Positions 27,317-36,038 of a DNA stretch of 64,000 bases are shown here, piece after piece. Both the position numbers and the translations under genes were made by a program. The notes under the pieces are model-generated. The model had not been told where the DNA came from. It worked only from the letters and a program-made list of their open reading frames with translations, and made no database searches. Source of the DNA: Paenibacillus sp. Marseille-Q4541 (GTDB taxonomy: Bacteria > Bacillota > Bacilli > Paenibacillales > Paenibacillaceae); the NCBI RefSeq assembly GCF_018310695.1, contig NZ_JAGXCY010000014.1, forward strand, positions 43,742 to 107,741. Reading direction: 5' to 3'. Positions within the stretch are counted from its first letter, which is position 1; the number at the start of each line of letters is the position of its first letter.

Positions 27317-29027
27317 AAAGCGTACCCTCCGTTTTAGAAGTCACTCCATCCTGTACAGGAATCTGAATTACCGTCGTTATTCCACCATAGAGATTCGATT
27401 GCAAGGACATGATGGCATTCGGGCCGTAATATAAACGCAGTCTCTGAGATACATTCACGAGACCCACTCGCTCATAAGAGCTGTGATCCCTGCTCGCTTG
27501 GAGTCTAGTGTTCAGCCTCTCTCGCTCCAGATCCTCCATACCACATCCGTTATCTTCAATCTCAATCACGATCAAATTGTGCTCGCGTCTCGCCTGAATA
27601 TGAATACATGCATCAGGCTGATCCAGCAGTCCATGTACAACTGCATTCTCAATCAGCGGCTGCATAAGCAATTTTGGAATGATCACACTTCGCACATCAT
27701 CATCCAGTTCTATGTCGAGTTCAATGGGGATATCGTTTCTCACTTGCATAATTTCGATATAATGCTCTAGCAAATCACATTCCTCTTGAATCGTCGTTGG
27801 CTCCCCAACCTTTAGATAGGCACGAAGCAAACTCATTAATGAATCGACTACCCCGCTGTGAAAATGATCTTTCTGCAAAATCAGACTGCATTTAATCGAG
27901 TTTAGTGTATTCATAAGAAAATGGGGCCGAATTTGCATCACGAGTGCATCCATTTCCATTACTCGCTTCTCTTCTTGTTCCTGCTTAATGTCATGGACTA
28001 GATGCTCAAGCTGGTCCAGCATTGTGTTTAAGGTATGACTGAGTTCTGCCATATCATCTTTGCCTTTGATCTCAAGTCTTACGCTAAGATTTCCATGTCC
28101 AAACTGCCGAACGACACGCTTTAGCTTCTGCACTGGGCTGTGTAATCTTTTGGCAATGTACATGGAAGAAATTGAGAAGATAATCATGAACAGAAGGACG
28201 CAGGCAATGCCAATGTAAAATGTAGCTGAGATTTTTCCGGTAAACGCTTGTTTGCTTGCTTCATACACGAGGTTCCAGTCTGTTCTGTCCAAAGCAACCT
28301 CAGTACGCAGATTTTTCTCATCCGTGCTTAACATCGTAGGATTGAGTTCTGTACTTCCAGCAATCCGGTTCCCTTTTGCATCAAACAAGGCTACTTTGCC
28401 AAACTCTATAGGAGCAAATAGCTCTTCAAAATAAGCCTCAGAGATACCAATAAACAGAACAGATAAATATTCATCTTCCTTACTGTCTTGAATGATTCTT
28501 GAAATATAGTAGGTTCCTTTTCCTTGGCCATTTCTAACCATCCCAAGCCACTGAAGCGTTTCCGGCTCGTTATACCGAATCTGATCAAAGAGGTAATCCA
28601 GATCACCTCTGATCAGATTCGGATCATTCTCGTCTGAGGAAATAACGAACTGTTCCCGATTTACAAGATACATCCGAATGTTGTTGTTCAGTGGCTTGGA
28701 GTTAATGAGTGAAAACACCCCTTTAATATTGCTGAACTGGGTGTAGTCATCGTAATTGTTCAAACGACTGGTATTCGCAAAGTTTCTTAGATAAGTACGG
28801 AAATTGGAATCATTCACAATAAAATGGCTGGCAAAAGCAACATCATCGATCGTTTTTCCAAGCTCATTCACCATAACATTCAGAAAGTTGTTATTCGTTA
28901 GCTGAAGCTTCTCAACCATTGTCTGCTTAATGAGTACAAAAGAGATCACCGATACGGCGATAATGGGCACGATAATGAATAATAGAAAGGATAGCTGTAT
29001 TCTGCGGTAATAAGTTAATCTGAACAC
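27309..29027 (-). CDS. YesM-type sensor histidine kinase
   Basis: Membrane sensor: first membrane helix LSFLLFIIVPIIAVSVISFVLI, an extracellular ligand domain of about 250 residues, second helix FYIGIACVLLFMIIFSISSMYIA, then HAMP. The HisKA_7TM-like kinase part carries the phospho-acceptor histidine in QIRPHFLMNTLNSIK, the N box ENAVVHGL and the G box IEDNGCGM. The GTG at 29027 is the likely start because AGAGGAGG lies seven bases before it; an in-frame ATG ten codons earlier would place that site inside the gene. It overlaps the response-regulator gene. Confidence 0.92.
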   Translation of the reverse strand: MFRLTYYRRIQLSFLLFIIVPIIAVSVISFVLIKQTMVEKLQLTNNNFLNVMVNELGKTIDDVAFASHFIVNDSNFRTYLRNFANTSRLNNYDDYTQFSNIKGVFSLINSKPLNNNIRMYLVNREQFVISSDENDPNLIRGDLDYLFDQIRYNEPETLQWLGMVRNGQGKGTYYISRIIQDSKEDEYLSVLFIGISEAYFEELFAPIEFGKVALFDAKGNRIAGSTELNPTMLSTDEKNLRTEVALDRTDWNLVYEASKQAFTGKISATFYIGIACVLLFMIIFSISSMYIAKRLHSPVQKLKRVVRQFGHGNLSVRLEIKGKDDMAELSHTLNTMLDQLEHLVHDIKQEQEEKRVMEMDALVMQIRPHFLMNTLNSIKCSLILQKDHFHSGVVDSLMSLLRAYLKVGEPTTIQEECDLLEHYIEIMQVRNDIPIELDIELDDDVRSVIIPKLLMQPLIENAVVHGLLDQPDACIHIQARREHNLIVIEIEDNGCGMEDLERERLNTRLQASRDHSSYERVGLVNVSQRLRLYYGPNAIMSLQSNLYGGITTVIQIPVQDGVTSKTEGTLYA

Positions 29028-29161
29028 CACGGTTCCTCCTCTGTTCTGCTGCTCCATGCCATCAAGGGAAATGCCTCACATCAATTAAAGGACCTGAAAT
29101 GGTGCTTCTGGTGCCGATCTGTATCTAATCTCTCTATCGATTCTCGGGTATCTCTTTTACT

Positions 29162-30292
29162 CTAATTACGTTCATACCAATATCCTGTAGTACCTCTCTC
29201 CATACGAAGAAGTGCCTCCAGATAGAAGTAATCCCCCCAGATCATATAATCATCAGGAGATAATCCTCCCTGTACATGGTAAGACCCGTGCTTCAGCAAC
29301 CCTTCTGCCTCTGGTTCTCCTATCGTCGAATAATGATCTACGAGCGAAGTCATAGAGACTTGTAGGTTTTCTTCAAAATAGGCTCTCTCTGGGTCCTCTT
29401 TATCCATGAGAGACAAGAGTTCAAGCAGACCTGCGCACGCAATGGCAGAAGCAGAGCTGTCCCGATAGGTCGACTCCGTAATCGGCGCATGGAAATCCCA
29501 ATATGCCACATGATCTTCAGGCAAATGGTCGATGAAATACCTTGCTACACGTTTAGATGTTTCTAGGAATGCAGGATTCCCCGTATATCGATAGGAAAGC
29601 GCAAAACCGTAGATTCCCCAAGCTTGTCCCCGCGTCCACGTAGAACCATTCGTGTAGCCTTGATGGGTAGCCCCTCCAATCGGCTCGCCCGTTTCTGGCT
29701 CAAAAAAGAAAGTGTGATAGGAGCTGTCATCGCCTCTAACCAGATAACGTCTAGATTTTTCTGCCTGAGTGACCGCAGCTTCCTTATATTTCGGATCTCC
29801 TGTTTGTTCACTTGCCCAATAGAGTAGCGGAAGATTAAGCAAACAATCGATGATGATGCGGCCCTGTTCCTTCACATTGTCTGCTGTCCCCCAGGCTTGT
29901 ATATATCCGCCTGGCTCACGCCACCGCCTCATTAACACATCTGCCGCTTGCAGGGTAAGCTGTTTCGCTTCCTCGTCTTTCTCCAAGATCCACTCGGCTT
30001 TGGAGGATAAGGAATATAGAAATCCAATATCATGATGATCCAGGACATGATGATGTTGAAGGCGCTCTCTAAAGCTATCAACCGTTTGATGAGCCGCCTG
30101 TCTAAAGCGCTCATCTTCTGAATACTCGTAGCAAAGCCACAGCATTCCTGACCAAAAACCGTTTGTCCAATCGTTGTTATCATTCAATTCATACTTACCA
30201 TTTCGGCTCACATGAGGAAATTGACCTTTGAAACGGTCTATATTATGCAATGTTTTAGAGACTGCATCTTCAATCACTTTATTCCAATACAT
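29162..30292 (-). CDS. Unsaturated glucuronyl hydrolase, glycoside hydrolase family 88
   Basis: Removes the 4,5-unsaturated uronic acid left at the non-reducing end by polysaccharide lyases, using vinyl-ether hydration. The two catalytic aspartates fall at D88 (LDHHDIGFLYSL) and D149 (RIIIDCLLN), the same numbers as in the well studied Bacillus sp. GL1 enzyme, and the length (376 residues) matches. The motifs GSTWTRGQAWGIYGFALSY and DSSASAIACAGLLEL are typical. No signal peptide, so it acts on imported oligosaccharides. The ATG follows GGAGGAG. It heads the locus upstream of yesM and suggests growth on lyase products of glycosaminoglycan-, gellan- or xanthan-type polymers. Confidence 0.93.
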   Translation of the reverse strand: MYWNKVIEDAVSKTLHNIDRFKGQFPHVSRNGKYELNDNNDWTNGFWSGMLWLCYEYSEDERFRQAAHQTVDSFRERLQHHHVLDHHDIGFLYSLSSKAEWILEKDEEAKQLTLQAADVLMRRWREPGGYIQAWGTADNVKEQGRIIIDCLLNLPLLYWASEQTGDPKYKEAAVTQAEKSRRYLVRGDDSSYHTFFFEPETGEPIGGATHQGYTNGSTWTRGQAWGIYGFALSYRYTGNPAFLETSKRVARYFIDHLPEDHVAYWDFHAPITESTYRDSSASAIACAGLLELLSLMDKEDPERAYFEENLQVSMTSLVDHYSTIGEPEAEGLLKHGSYHVQGGLSPDDYMIWGDYFYLEALLRMERGTTGYWYERN

Positions 30293-30423
30293 GGTTATAC
30301 TCCTCCTTATTGCTAATTTTGGTCACCTTCATCATATCGAAAAGAAGGCCATAATCGATAGTAAAATTTACGCATCCATGTGCATAATTTTGACTTTTGA
30401 AATAAACAGACCTATAAATAAAA

Positions 30424-30449
30424 AAAGCCGGAACAATTGTTCCGGCTTT
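30424..30449 (-). terminator. Terminator of the six-repeat stalk-protein gene
   Basis: A perfect palindrome: AAAGCCGGAACAA pairs with TTGTTCCGGCTTT. On the minus strand a T-run follows (30427 down to 30420). Confidence 0.9.
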
Positions 30450-30473
30450 CGTACGTTTACAATGACGATTTCC

Positions 30474-33218
30474 TTATTTCGTATCTTCCTTTTTCTCTTC
30501 CTTCTTTGGTGAAATATCCTCCAGTACAATCGTGTCACTTGCTCGTGACAGGTTGTTTATCGTTGCCTTTTCCCCATCCGCTACTGAAAGAATAAAGAAT
30601 CGGTAAGCAACACCGGGTTTCAGTGAACTTCCATCCGAATCAAGGGTATACGTATCTACAGTAACCGATTCATTTCGGCCTGATCTACTCACTGCCGTAT
30701 ATTGTGATCTTGGCAGGGCATTAGCTTGCTCCAAGGTAAACTGATCCGCAGCTGCTGCTTTTACAGCGATCACAGCATAGAATGAGAGCCCCTTTTCATC
30801 TCCTGCTTTATTAAAATTCACTTGCAGTGCTGGATTAACGTCCGGCTTGTTTTCTACCTTGGTAATATAAGCTTGATCTACCTGGACAGACGGTTGATTA
30901 AGTACAAAACTGCCTGATGCATCGGATAAGGCATTGACCGAACGCGAAGATCCATCTGCAAGCGATAAAACAAATGCTTTATAACTAGTTCCCGAAGCTA
31001 ACTTATTACCGTTAATATCCTTCGTATTTTCAGTGAGCACCTGTGAAATATCTGTGCCCTTCTTGCCTACTGCCGTGTAATTGTTCGAAGCAACACGGTT
31101 CGCTGCAGAAAGATCAAAGCGGCTGGCTTCGTCTGCACGCACAAGCATAATTAGATAACGGGCAATTCCTGTTTCATCGGAAGCCTTTTGGAAAGAAATT
31201 GTTACGTCCCGTCCATCCCCGACATTTCCTTTAATACTCGCAGATACAGAAGAAACGGGTCTTACACTGCTTGCTGACAGCTGGATCGTAGATGAGGCAG
31301 AAGATAAAGCGTTTAGTTTGCTATCGCCACCGTTACTCACGGCAAGTACGAATACCCGGTAACTCACCCCGCTGCGGATCGCTGCTCCGTCTGTATCTCG
31401 TGCACCGGATGCAAGTGTAACCGACAGGTTTCCACCCGTTTTATTTACTCTTGTATATCGATCACTGCCTAAGCCATTTGCTCTGGATAGATCGAAGCTT
31501 CCTGCGTTACCAGACTTCACGACATATACGCGGTAATGATCAACACGTGATTCTTCAGACGATTTATTGAACGTAACCTGTAGATCACGGCCATCTCCGT
31601 AATCTTGAATATCATTTACTGCTACACTGCTCACCGGCTTCGTAACGGAGTTATTATTAAGGTTAATAAGAGCCGACGGGGCGGATAATAGGTTTCCATA
31701 TCCCCCCTGTTGGTTGCCCATAGATGCTACAAAAATACGATAGCTTTCCCCTTCACGAACGGTGTAACCACTTGTATCTTTTAGATTCTGTGGCAAAGTA
31801 ATCGTCTGATTTTTTCCATTCTTGGAGACGTCATAATAACTTCCGTTCGATACCCTATTCGCGTCGTTCATGGTGAATGCAGAGCTATTATTGTTACGAA
31901 CAACGAAAATTCGATAAAAGCCTACTTTTGACTCATCCCCTGTCTTATTGAATGAGATCTGTAGATCACGGGCATCTCCATAGTCACTTCGGTCAGTTAC
32001 CGATGTAATGGAAGGCGCTGTTAGTGTGCTGCCATCCAAAGTGAAGCTTGAAGATCCAGAAGACAGTTTATTCTGCTTGTCATTGGTATTCGTACTCGTC
32101 GAGAGAATAAAGAGCGTATAGGCTGTTCCATTTCGAATCAGGTCACCTGAGACATCTCTTGACGAAGATGTCAGTGTGGTGGTAACAACCGAACTACCTG
32201 ACTTACTAATGACGGTTGAATAACTGCTAGAAGCACGGTTCGCTGCATTCAGATCGAAGGAAGCCGCATCTTTAGTTTTGACGATAAAAGCACGGTAGCT
32301 ACTAATATCAGATGTAGTCCCCGGCTGCTTAAAGCTGATCTCAATATCCCGGCCGTCTCCGTTATTGGCAATATCTCGAGTACGCAGCTCAGTTGCTGCC
32401 TGAACCGCCGGTTTTGCTGTTAGCGTAATGGAATCTCTCGCTGAGGAAAGAACAGAAGCATAGTCCGATGCATCATTGCCAACAGTTAACACATAAACTT
32501 TATAAGTTACGCCAGTTCTTATCTTCTCTCCGCTTACATCACGTGTATTCTCACCAAGGGTTACACTTGCTGTGCCATTTCTTTTGCTTACTTGTGTGTA
32601 GTTGGCAGAAGTCGTATTCATCGCCGCATTAAGCGTAAAGTTACCTGCGTTTGTATCCTTGACTAGCATGACACGGTATTCGTATACTCCCCCCTCATTC
32701 TGAGAAGGGGTAAATTCAACTTTAATATCCCGGCCGTCTCCATATTGAGTGCCTACTTTAGTCGTCACCGTAGACGAAGACAGATCATCGCTTTTCGTAA
32801 CGATATCCACACGTTTGGACTGAGAATTCCAATATACTTCTTCTCCCAAAGCTTCTGTCACGAAACGAATCGGTACCATCGTATTCCCCTTGATTACCGA
32901 TGCAGGAACATCCAAGTACACCGTGCTTCCATTTATGTTCGCTGCCTTAGATCCCAACTTCAGGGATACCATCTGATCTCCTTTCGTTGCGGTCACCGTC
33001 TTCGTTTGATTGTTCCATACTACCTTTGCGTCCAGACCTTCAAAAATAGATCTCAGCGGAATAAGCACCCGAGCACCTTGCATGACAGGGGGTTGTGGGG
33101 CTGACAGTCTTTCATTATCGATGTAAATTTGTATGGTCGCCGCGGCATGAGATACAACAGGGGGTATACTTGCTGCAATTAAGGTAGCGATTACAGCCGT
33201 AGAAATCCATTTTTTCAT
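30474..33218 (-). CDS. Secreted repeat protein with copper-amine-oxidase-like stalk domain
   Basis: Signal peptide at residues 1-26 (cleavage near SHAA). A copper amine oxidase N1-like (stalk) domain covers about 28-145, with RVLIPLRSIFEGLDAKVVW and NTMVPIRFVTEALGEEVYW. Six repeats of about 120-125 residues fill 150-895. Each has an N-terminal strand with GDGRDIxVxF, a YRVxVVK strand, a FDLxxAN helix, a TRDxSGxxIRxGxxYxVFVL segment and an ALSSAS...L end. Repeat 6 lacks the GDGRD motif (VNPALQVNF). The tail is Lys/Glu-rich. The repeats look Ig- or fibronectin-like. It has no sortase motif or SLH domain. Function unknown; a cell-surface or matrix adhesin-like role is inference. The ATG follows GGAGGAG. 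Confidence 0.85.
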   Translation of the reverse strand: MKKWISTAVIATLIAASIPPVVSHAAATIQIYIDNERLSAPQPPVMQGARVLIPLRSIFEGLDAKVVWNNQTKTVTATKGDQMVSLKLGSKAANINGSTVYLDVPASVIKGNTMVPIRFVTEALGEEVYWNSQSKRVDIVTKSDDLSSSTVTTKVGTQYGDGRDIKVEFTPSQNEGGVYEYRVMLVKDTNAGNFTLNAAMNTTSANYTQVSKRNGTASVTLGENTRDVSGEKIRTGVTYKVYVLTVGNDASDYASVLSSARDSITLTAKPAVQAATELRTRDIANNGDGRDIEISFKQPGTTSDISSYRAFIVKTKDAASFDLNAANRASSSYSTVISKSGSSVVTTTLTSSSRDVSGDLIRNGTAYTLFILSTSTNTNDKQNKLSSGSSSFTLDGSTLTAPSITSVTDRSDYGDARDLQISFNKTGDESKVGFYRIFVVRNNNSSAFTMNDANRVSNGSYYDVSKNGKNQTITLPQNLKDTSGYTVREGESYRIFVASMGNQQGGYGNLLSAPSALINLNNNSVTKPVSSVAVNDIQDYGDGRDLQVTFNKSSEESRVDHYRVYVVKSGNAGSFDLSRANGLGSDRYTRVNKTGGNLSVTLASGARDTDGAAIRSGVSYRVFVLAVSNGGDSKLNALSSASSTIQLSASSVRPVSSVSASIKGNVGDGRDVTISFQKASDETGIARYLIMLVRADEASRFDLSAANRVASNNYTAVGKKGTDISQVLTENTKDINGNKLASGTSYKAFVLSLADGSSRSVNALSDASGSFVLNQPSVQVDQAYITKVENKPDVNPALQVNFNKAGDEKGLSFYAVIAVKAAAADQFTLEQANALPRSQYTAVSRSGRNESVTVDTYTLDSDGSSLKPGVAYRFFILSVADGEKATINNLSRASDTIVLEDISPKKEEKKEDTK

Positions 33219-33380
33219 ATAAACTCCTCCAATATTTGGGTTATAAACTTAATTTGGGTATAGCAAACTTATAACGCAAAGTAATGGAATAAAGTTCCAT
33301 ATAAAAAGAGGAAACCAAAAATATATTTTTATTCTATCTTGGTTCTATTCCCTATCGAACGTGTGACAAACGGTTAATAC

Positions 33381-33560
33381 ATGCATATGCAGTCACTTTC
33401 AAGGATGCTCAATCGAGTTACTTACCTGAGAAATAGGCCTGTAACAACCGGCATTGCCGTTCTGAGCAGTGTAGCTCTACTTCTGACTGGTACAGGGATC
33501 GCAAATGCCCAAACAGCTCCTACGTGCATACGAGTTTATCGCCCAAAAACCGAACAATAA
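33381..33560 (+). other. Short ORF: signal peptide plus a 16-residue tail
   Basis: A 59-codon frame. It has a basic head (SRMLNRVTYLRNRP), a hydrophobic core (TGIAVLSSVALLLTGTGI), an Ala-x-Ala site (ANA at 41-43) and a remaining tail QTAPTCIRVYRPKTEQ. The composition is clearly that of a signal peptide. No ribosome binding site precedes ATG 33381, 33387 or 33405, so it may be the broken 5' end of a gene for an exported protein rather than a peptide gene. It is divergent from the stalk-protein gene and upstream of the VOC gene on the same strand. Confidence 0.35.
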
Positions 33561-33573
33561 CGAAAGCGAACAA

Positions 33574-33602
33574 TTTACGATTTTACATTTTATTGATATA
33601 AT
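33574..33602 (+). promoter_or_regulatory. Promoter of the VOC gene, with Fur-like overlap
   Basis: TTTACG (33574-33579) and TATAAT (33597-33602) are 17 bases apart. The bases from 33597 onward (TATAATGATAATAATTTCA) match the 19-base Fur consensus at 14 positions, so a Fur-family repressor could cover the -10. Confidence 0.5.
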
Positions 33603-33665
33603 GATAATAATTTCATTTAATGATACATAGTTTCATCATACGGAACATGCGAAGGAGTGAAATCA

Positions 33666-34049
33666 ATGACCTATCATTATGTTGGGATTGATCACGTTCA
33701 GTTAGCCGCCCCTCCCGGATGCGAAACAGAGGCACGTCATTTTTACAGCGCAGTTCTTGGATTTATCGAAGTCCCCAAACCGGAAGCATTGCAAAAAAGA
33801 GGGGGCGTATGGTTTCAGTGTGGAAGTCATCAAGTACATATCGGCGTGCAATCCGATTTTACTCCAGCTACGAAAGCCCATCCCGCTTTTCATGTAAAAC
33901 ATATAGAAGCCCTGCGCAGCTCATTACTAGATCAAAGTATCTCCGTTATCCCAGATGATGCTCGTGATGATGAGGGAGTCATTCGGTTTTATATCCATGA
34001 TCCCTTTGGTAATCGGATAGAGTTTATAGAGTGGGATAAACAGTTATAA
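33666..34049 (+). CDS. VOC (glyoxalase/bleomycin resistance fold) protein
   Basis: A 127-residue vicinal-oxygen-chelate protein. Family strands are IDHVQLAAPPGCETEARHFYSAVLGF, VWFQCGSHQVHIGVQ, HPAFHVKHIEAL and FYIHDPFGNRIEFIEW. Potential metal ligands are His near the start, His in HQVHIG and Glu in RIEFIEW. It may be a dioxygenase, glyoxalase or binding protein; the substrate cannot be told. ATG 33666 is chosen because GAAGGAG lies eight bases before it, rather than the GTG inside that site. Confidence 0.88.
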   Translation: MTYHYVGIDHVQLAAPPGCETEARHFYSAVLGFIEVPKPEALQKRGGVWFQCGSHQVHIGVQSDFTPATKAHPAFHVKHIEALRSSLLDQSISVIPDDARDDEGVIRFYIHDPFGNRIEFIEWDKQL

Positions 34050-34081
34050 AGCTGCTACACGTTACGTGAATAAAAACACAC

Positions 34082-34122
34082 AAAAAACCCCCACAATATC
34101 TTTGGCGAATTGCGGGGGTTTT
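34082..34122. terminator. Bidirectional terminator between VOC gene and ilvA
   Basis: ACCCCCACAAT pairs with ATTGCGGGGGT with A-run and T-run on the two sides. Confidence 0.88.
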
Positions 34123-34143
34123 CTAAATCGTACTTCATTCTTT

Positions 34144-35424
34144 TTAGATTAGTAAATTAAATAAATTCTGGTCTTTATTTAGCTCGGTATATTGAATGTT
34201 CTTCGCCTTCATCCGCTCAACCAGCGGCTCATAATCTTCTTTGTTCAGCAGCTCAATGCCTACAAGGGCAGGGCCATTTTCTTTATCATTTTTCTTCGTA
34301 TACTCGAATCTTGCAATATCATCGTCAGGACCGAGTACATCAGAGAGAAATTCACGAAGTGCGCCCGCACGCTGCGGAAAATTAATCATGAAGTAATGCT
34401 TAAGTCCTTCATAGATCAAAGAACGCTCCTTGATCTCTTGCATACGGTCAATGTCGTTATTACCGCCGCTGATGATACACACAACTTTTTTGCCTTGAAT
34501 CTTGTCTTTATACTGTTCCAGTGCAGCCACCGCAAGAGAACCTGCTGGTTCAACGACGATCGCATTTTCGTTATACAGCTCCAGAATAGTAGTACAAGCC
34601 TTGCCTTCTGGAACCTTCACAATATCATCTAGTGTTTGGGTGCAAATTTCGTAGGTAAGATCTCCAACCCTTTTGACAGCTGCCCCATCTACAAACTTGT
34701 CGATGTGCTGAAGCGTAACGACTTGCTTCTGATCCATCGCTTCTGTCATGGAAGCTGCACCAAGAGGTTCGACACCAATTACCTGTGTCTCCGGATGCAC
34801 TGTTTTCACATAGGTTCCGACTCCGGCTGCGAGACCACCGCCGCCAATCGTTACGAATACATAATCGGCAGGTCCGTGGAGGTCTTCCATCAGTTCCATC
34901 CCGATGGTCCCATTCCCTGCAATGATCTTCGGCTGATCAAAAGGGTGAATGAACGTAAGCTCCTGCTCATCTCGTACTCGCATAGCCGCTTCATAAGAAT
35001 CATCATAGGTATCACCGGTCAAGATCACTTCAATGTTACTTCCGCCAAACCGTTTCACTTGTTTTACCTTCTGGTTTGGAGTTGTGCTGGGCATGAATAT
35101 TTTGCCTTGAATTCCAAGGGCATTACATGAAAAAGCGACACCCTGTGCATGATTTCCTGCGCTTGCACAAACAATACCGCGTGCGCGTTCCTCGGAAGAC
35201 AGATTTCGAATCATGTTATATGCACCACGAATTTTAAATGAACGAACGACTTGCAGGTCTTCTCTTTTCAGATAGACTTCACAATTGTACTTTGTGGATA
35301 ACACGGCATCACGCTGGAGCGGCGTTCTTACGATAACCTCTCTCAGCACATGATGTGCTCTAACGATATCTTCCATTCCCACTACAGGGACAGTTCCATT
35401 ATTAGGTGTCTCTACTGGTTTCAT
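34144..35424 (-). CDS. ilvA: Threonine ammonia-lyase (threonine dehydratase), biosynthetic
   Basis: PLP enzyme that converts threonine to 2-oxobutanoate, the first step of isoleucine synthesis. The Schiff-base lysine lies in VRSFKIRGAYN, the phosphate-binding loop is TIGGGGLAAGV, and NHAQGVAFSC is conserved. The C-terminal part from YFMINFPQRAGALREFL is a single ACT-like regulatory domain with ALVGIELLN, as in the B. subtilis enzyme. ATG 35424 is preferred; a GTG four codons earlier is possible. The leader holds no obvious T-box or branched-chain attenuator. Confidence 0.94.
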   Translation of the reverse strand: MKPVETPNNGTVPVVGMEDIVRAHHVLREVIVRTPLQRDAVLSTKYNCEVYLKREDLQVVRSFKIRGAYNMIRNLSSEERARGIVCASAGNHAQGVAFSCNALGIQGKIFMPSTTPNQKVKQVKRFGGSNIEVILTGDTYDDSYEAAMRVRDEQELTFIHPFDQPKIIAGNGTIGMELMEDLHGPADYVFVTIGGGGLAAGVGTYVKTVHPETQVIGVEPLGAASMTEAMDQKQVVTLQHIDKFVDGAAVKRVGDLTYEICTQTLDDIVKVPEGKACTTILELYNENAIVVEPAGSLAVAALEQYKDKIQGKKVVCIISGGNNDIDRMQEIKERSLIYEGLKHYFMINFPQRAGALREFLSDVLGPDDDIARFEYTKKNDKENGPALVGIELLNKEDYEPLVERMKAKNIQYTELNKDQNLFNLLI

Positions 35425-35642
35425 TTTCTCCCACACTCCGCTTGGTTTGGTCAGCTTTATGATGGCTGCACTTATTTCTATTTTATGTATTGTACCACTT
35501 TTAATCGGACGAGGGTCCCCTCATTTTGCGGATTTTCCGTAATTTTCATAAAAAAACTCCTTTTCACTATGCTCCCATTTTGCATACACTGCAAACCTGT
35601 GTTTAAATAAAAACAGTGTTTGAATGAGGAGGACAATAACCA

Positions 35643-35927
35643 ATGTCGATTAATTACGAACAAGACTTACTGCCAATTGGCTCTGTCGTGCGCATCAAAG
35701 AATGGAAACAGAAGCTCATGATTTACGGTCGTTTGCAAAATGATACGGAATCTCAAAATACATGGGACTATGTAGCTTGCTACTATCCACACGGCAATCT
35801 AACTGAAGATTCCAATGCATTTTTTAATCATGAAGATATCAAAGACGTTATTTTCAAAGGTTTTGAAGATCATGAAGAAGTTGCTTTCCGTAAGATTCTG
35901 GCGGAAGCGATTAAAGAAGCACAGTAA
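35643..35927 (+). CDS. DUF4176 domain protein
   Basis: A 94-residue protein of the DUF4176 group, small cytosolic proteins often found beside type VII (ESX/Yuk) secretion and polymorphic toxin genes. The characteristic opening LLPIGSVVRIKEWKQKLMIYGR and the WDYVACYYPHGN motif are clear. None of the usual type VII partners (WXG100 proteins, EssC, LXG toxins) is in the window, so its context here is an orphan. The ATG follows GAGGAGGACA, and a terminator follows the stop. Confidence 0.83.
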   Translation: MSINYEQDLLPIGSVVRIKEWKQKLMIYGRLQNDTESQNTWDYVACYYPHGNLTEDSNAFFNHEDIKDVIFKGFEDHEEVAFRKILAEAIKEAQ

Positions 35928-35962
35928 TCATAAACTGCGGCAATAACTGGCCCCCTGAAAAG

Positions 35963-36008
35963 AAAACCCAAAGAAGCTCCCGCGTACGGAGAGCCCCTTT
36001 GGGTTTTT
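35963..36008. terminator. Bidirectional terminator between DUF4176 and GH3 genes
   Basis: AAAACCCAAAG (35963-35973) pairs with CTTTGGGTTTT (35997-36007), with a further T on the right. Confidence 0.83.
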
Positions 36009-36038
36009 GTGCATTTACACTTTTTACGAATTAATTTC

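Noticed and set aside
35478..35560. Possible leader peptide upstream of ilvA (about 23 codons after GGAG)
   Set aside because: It is not enriched in Ile, Leu or Val codons and no attenuator stem follows, so regulation by translation of a leader is not supported.
35437..35600. T-box leader upstream of ilvA
   Set aside because: No T-box sequence (TGGNACCGCG) or terminator/antiterminator pair is present.
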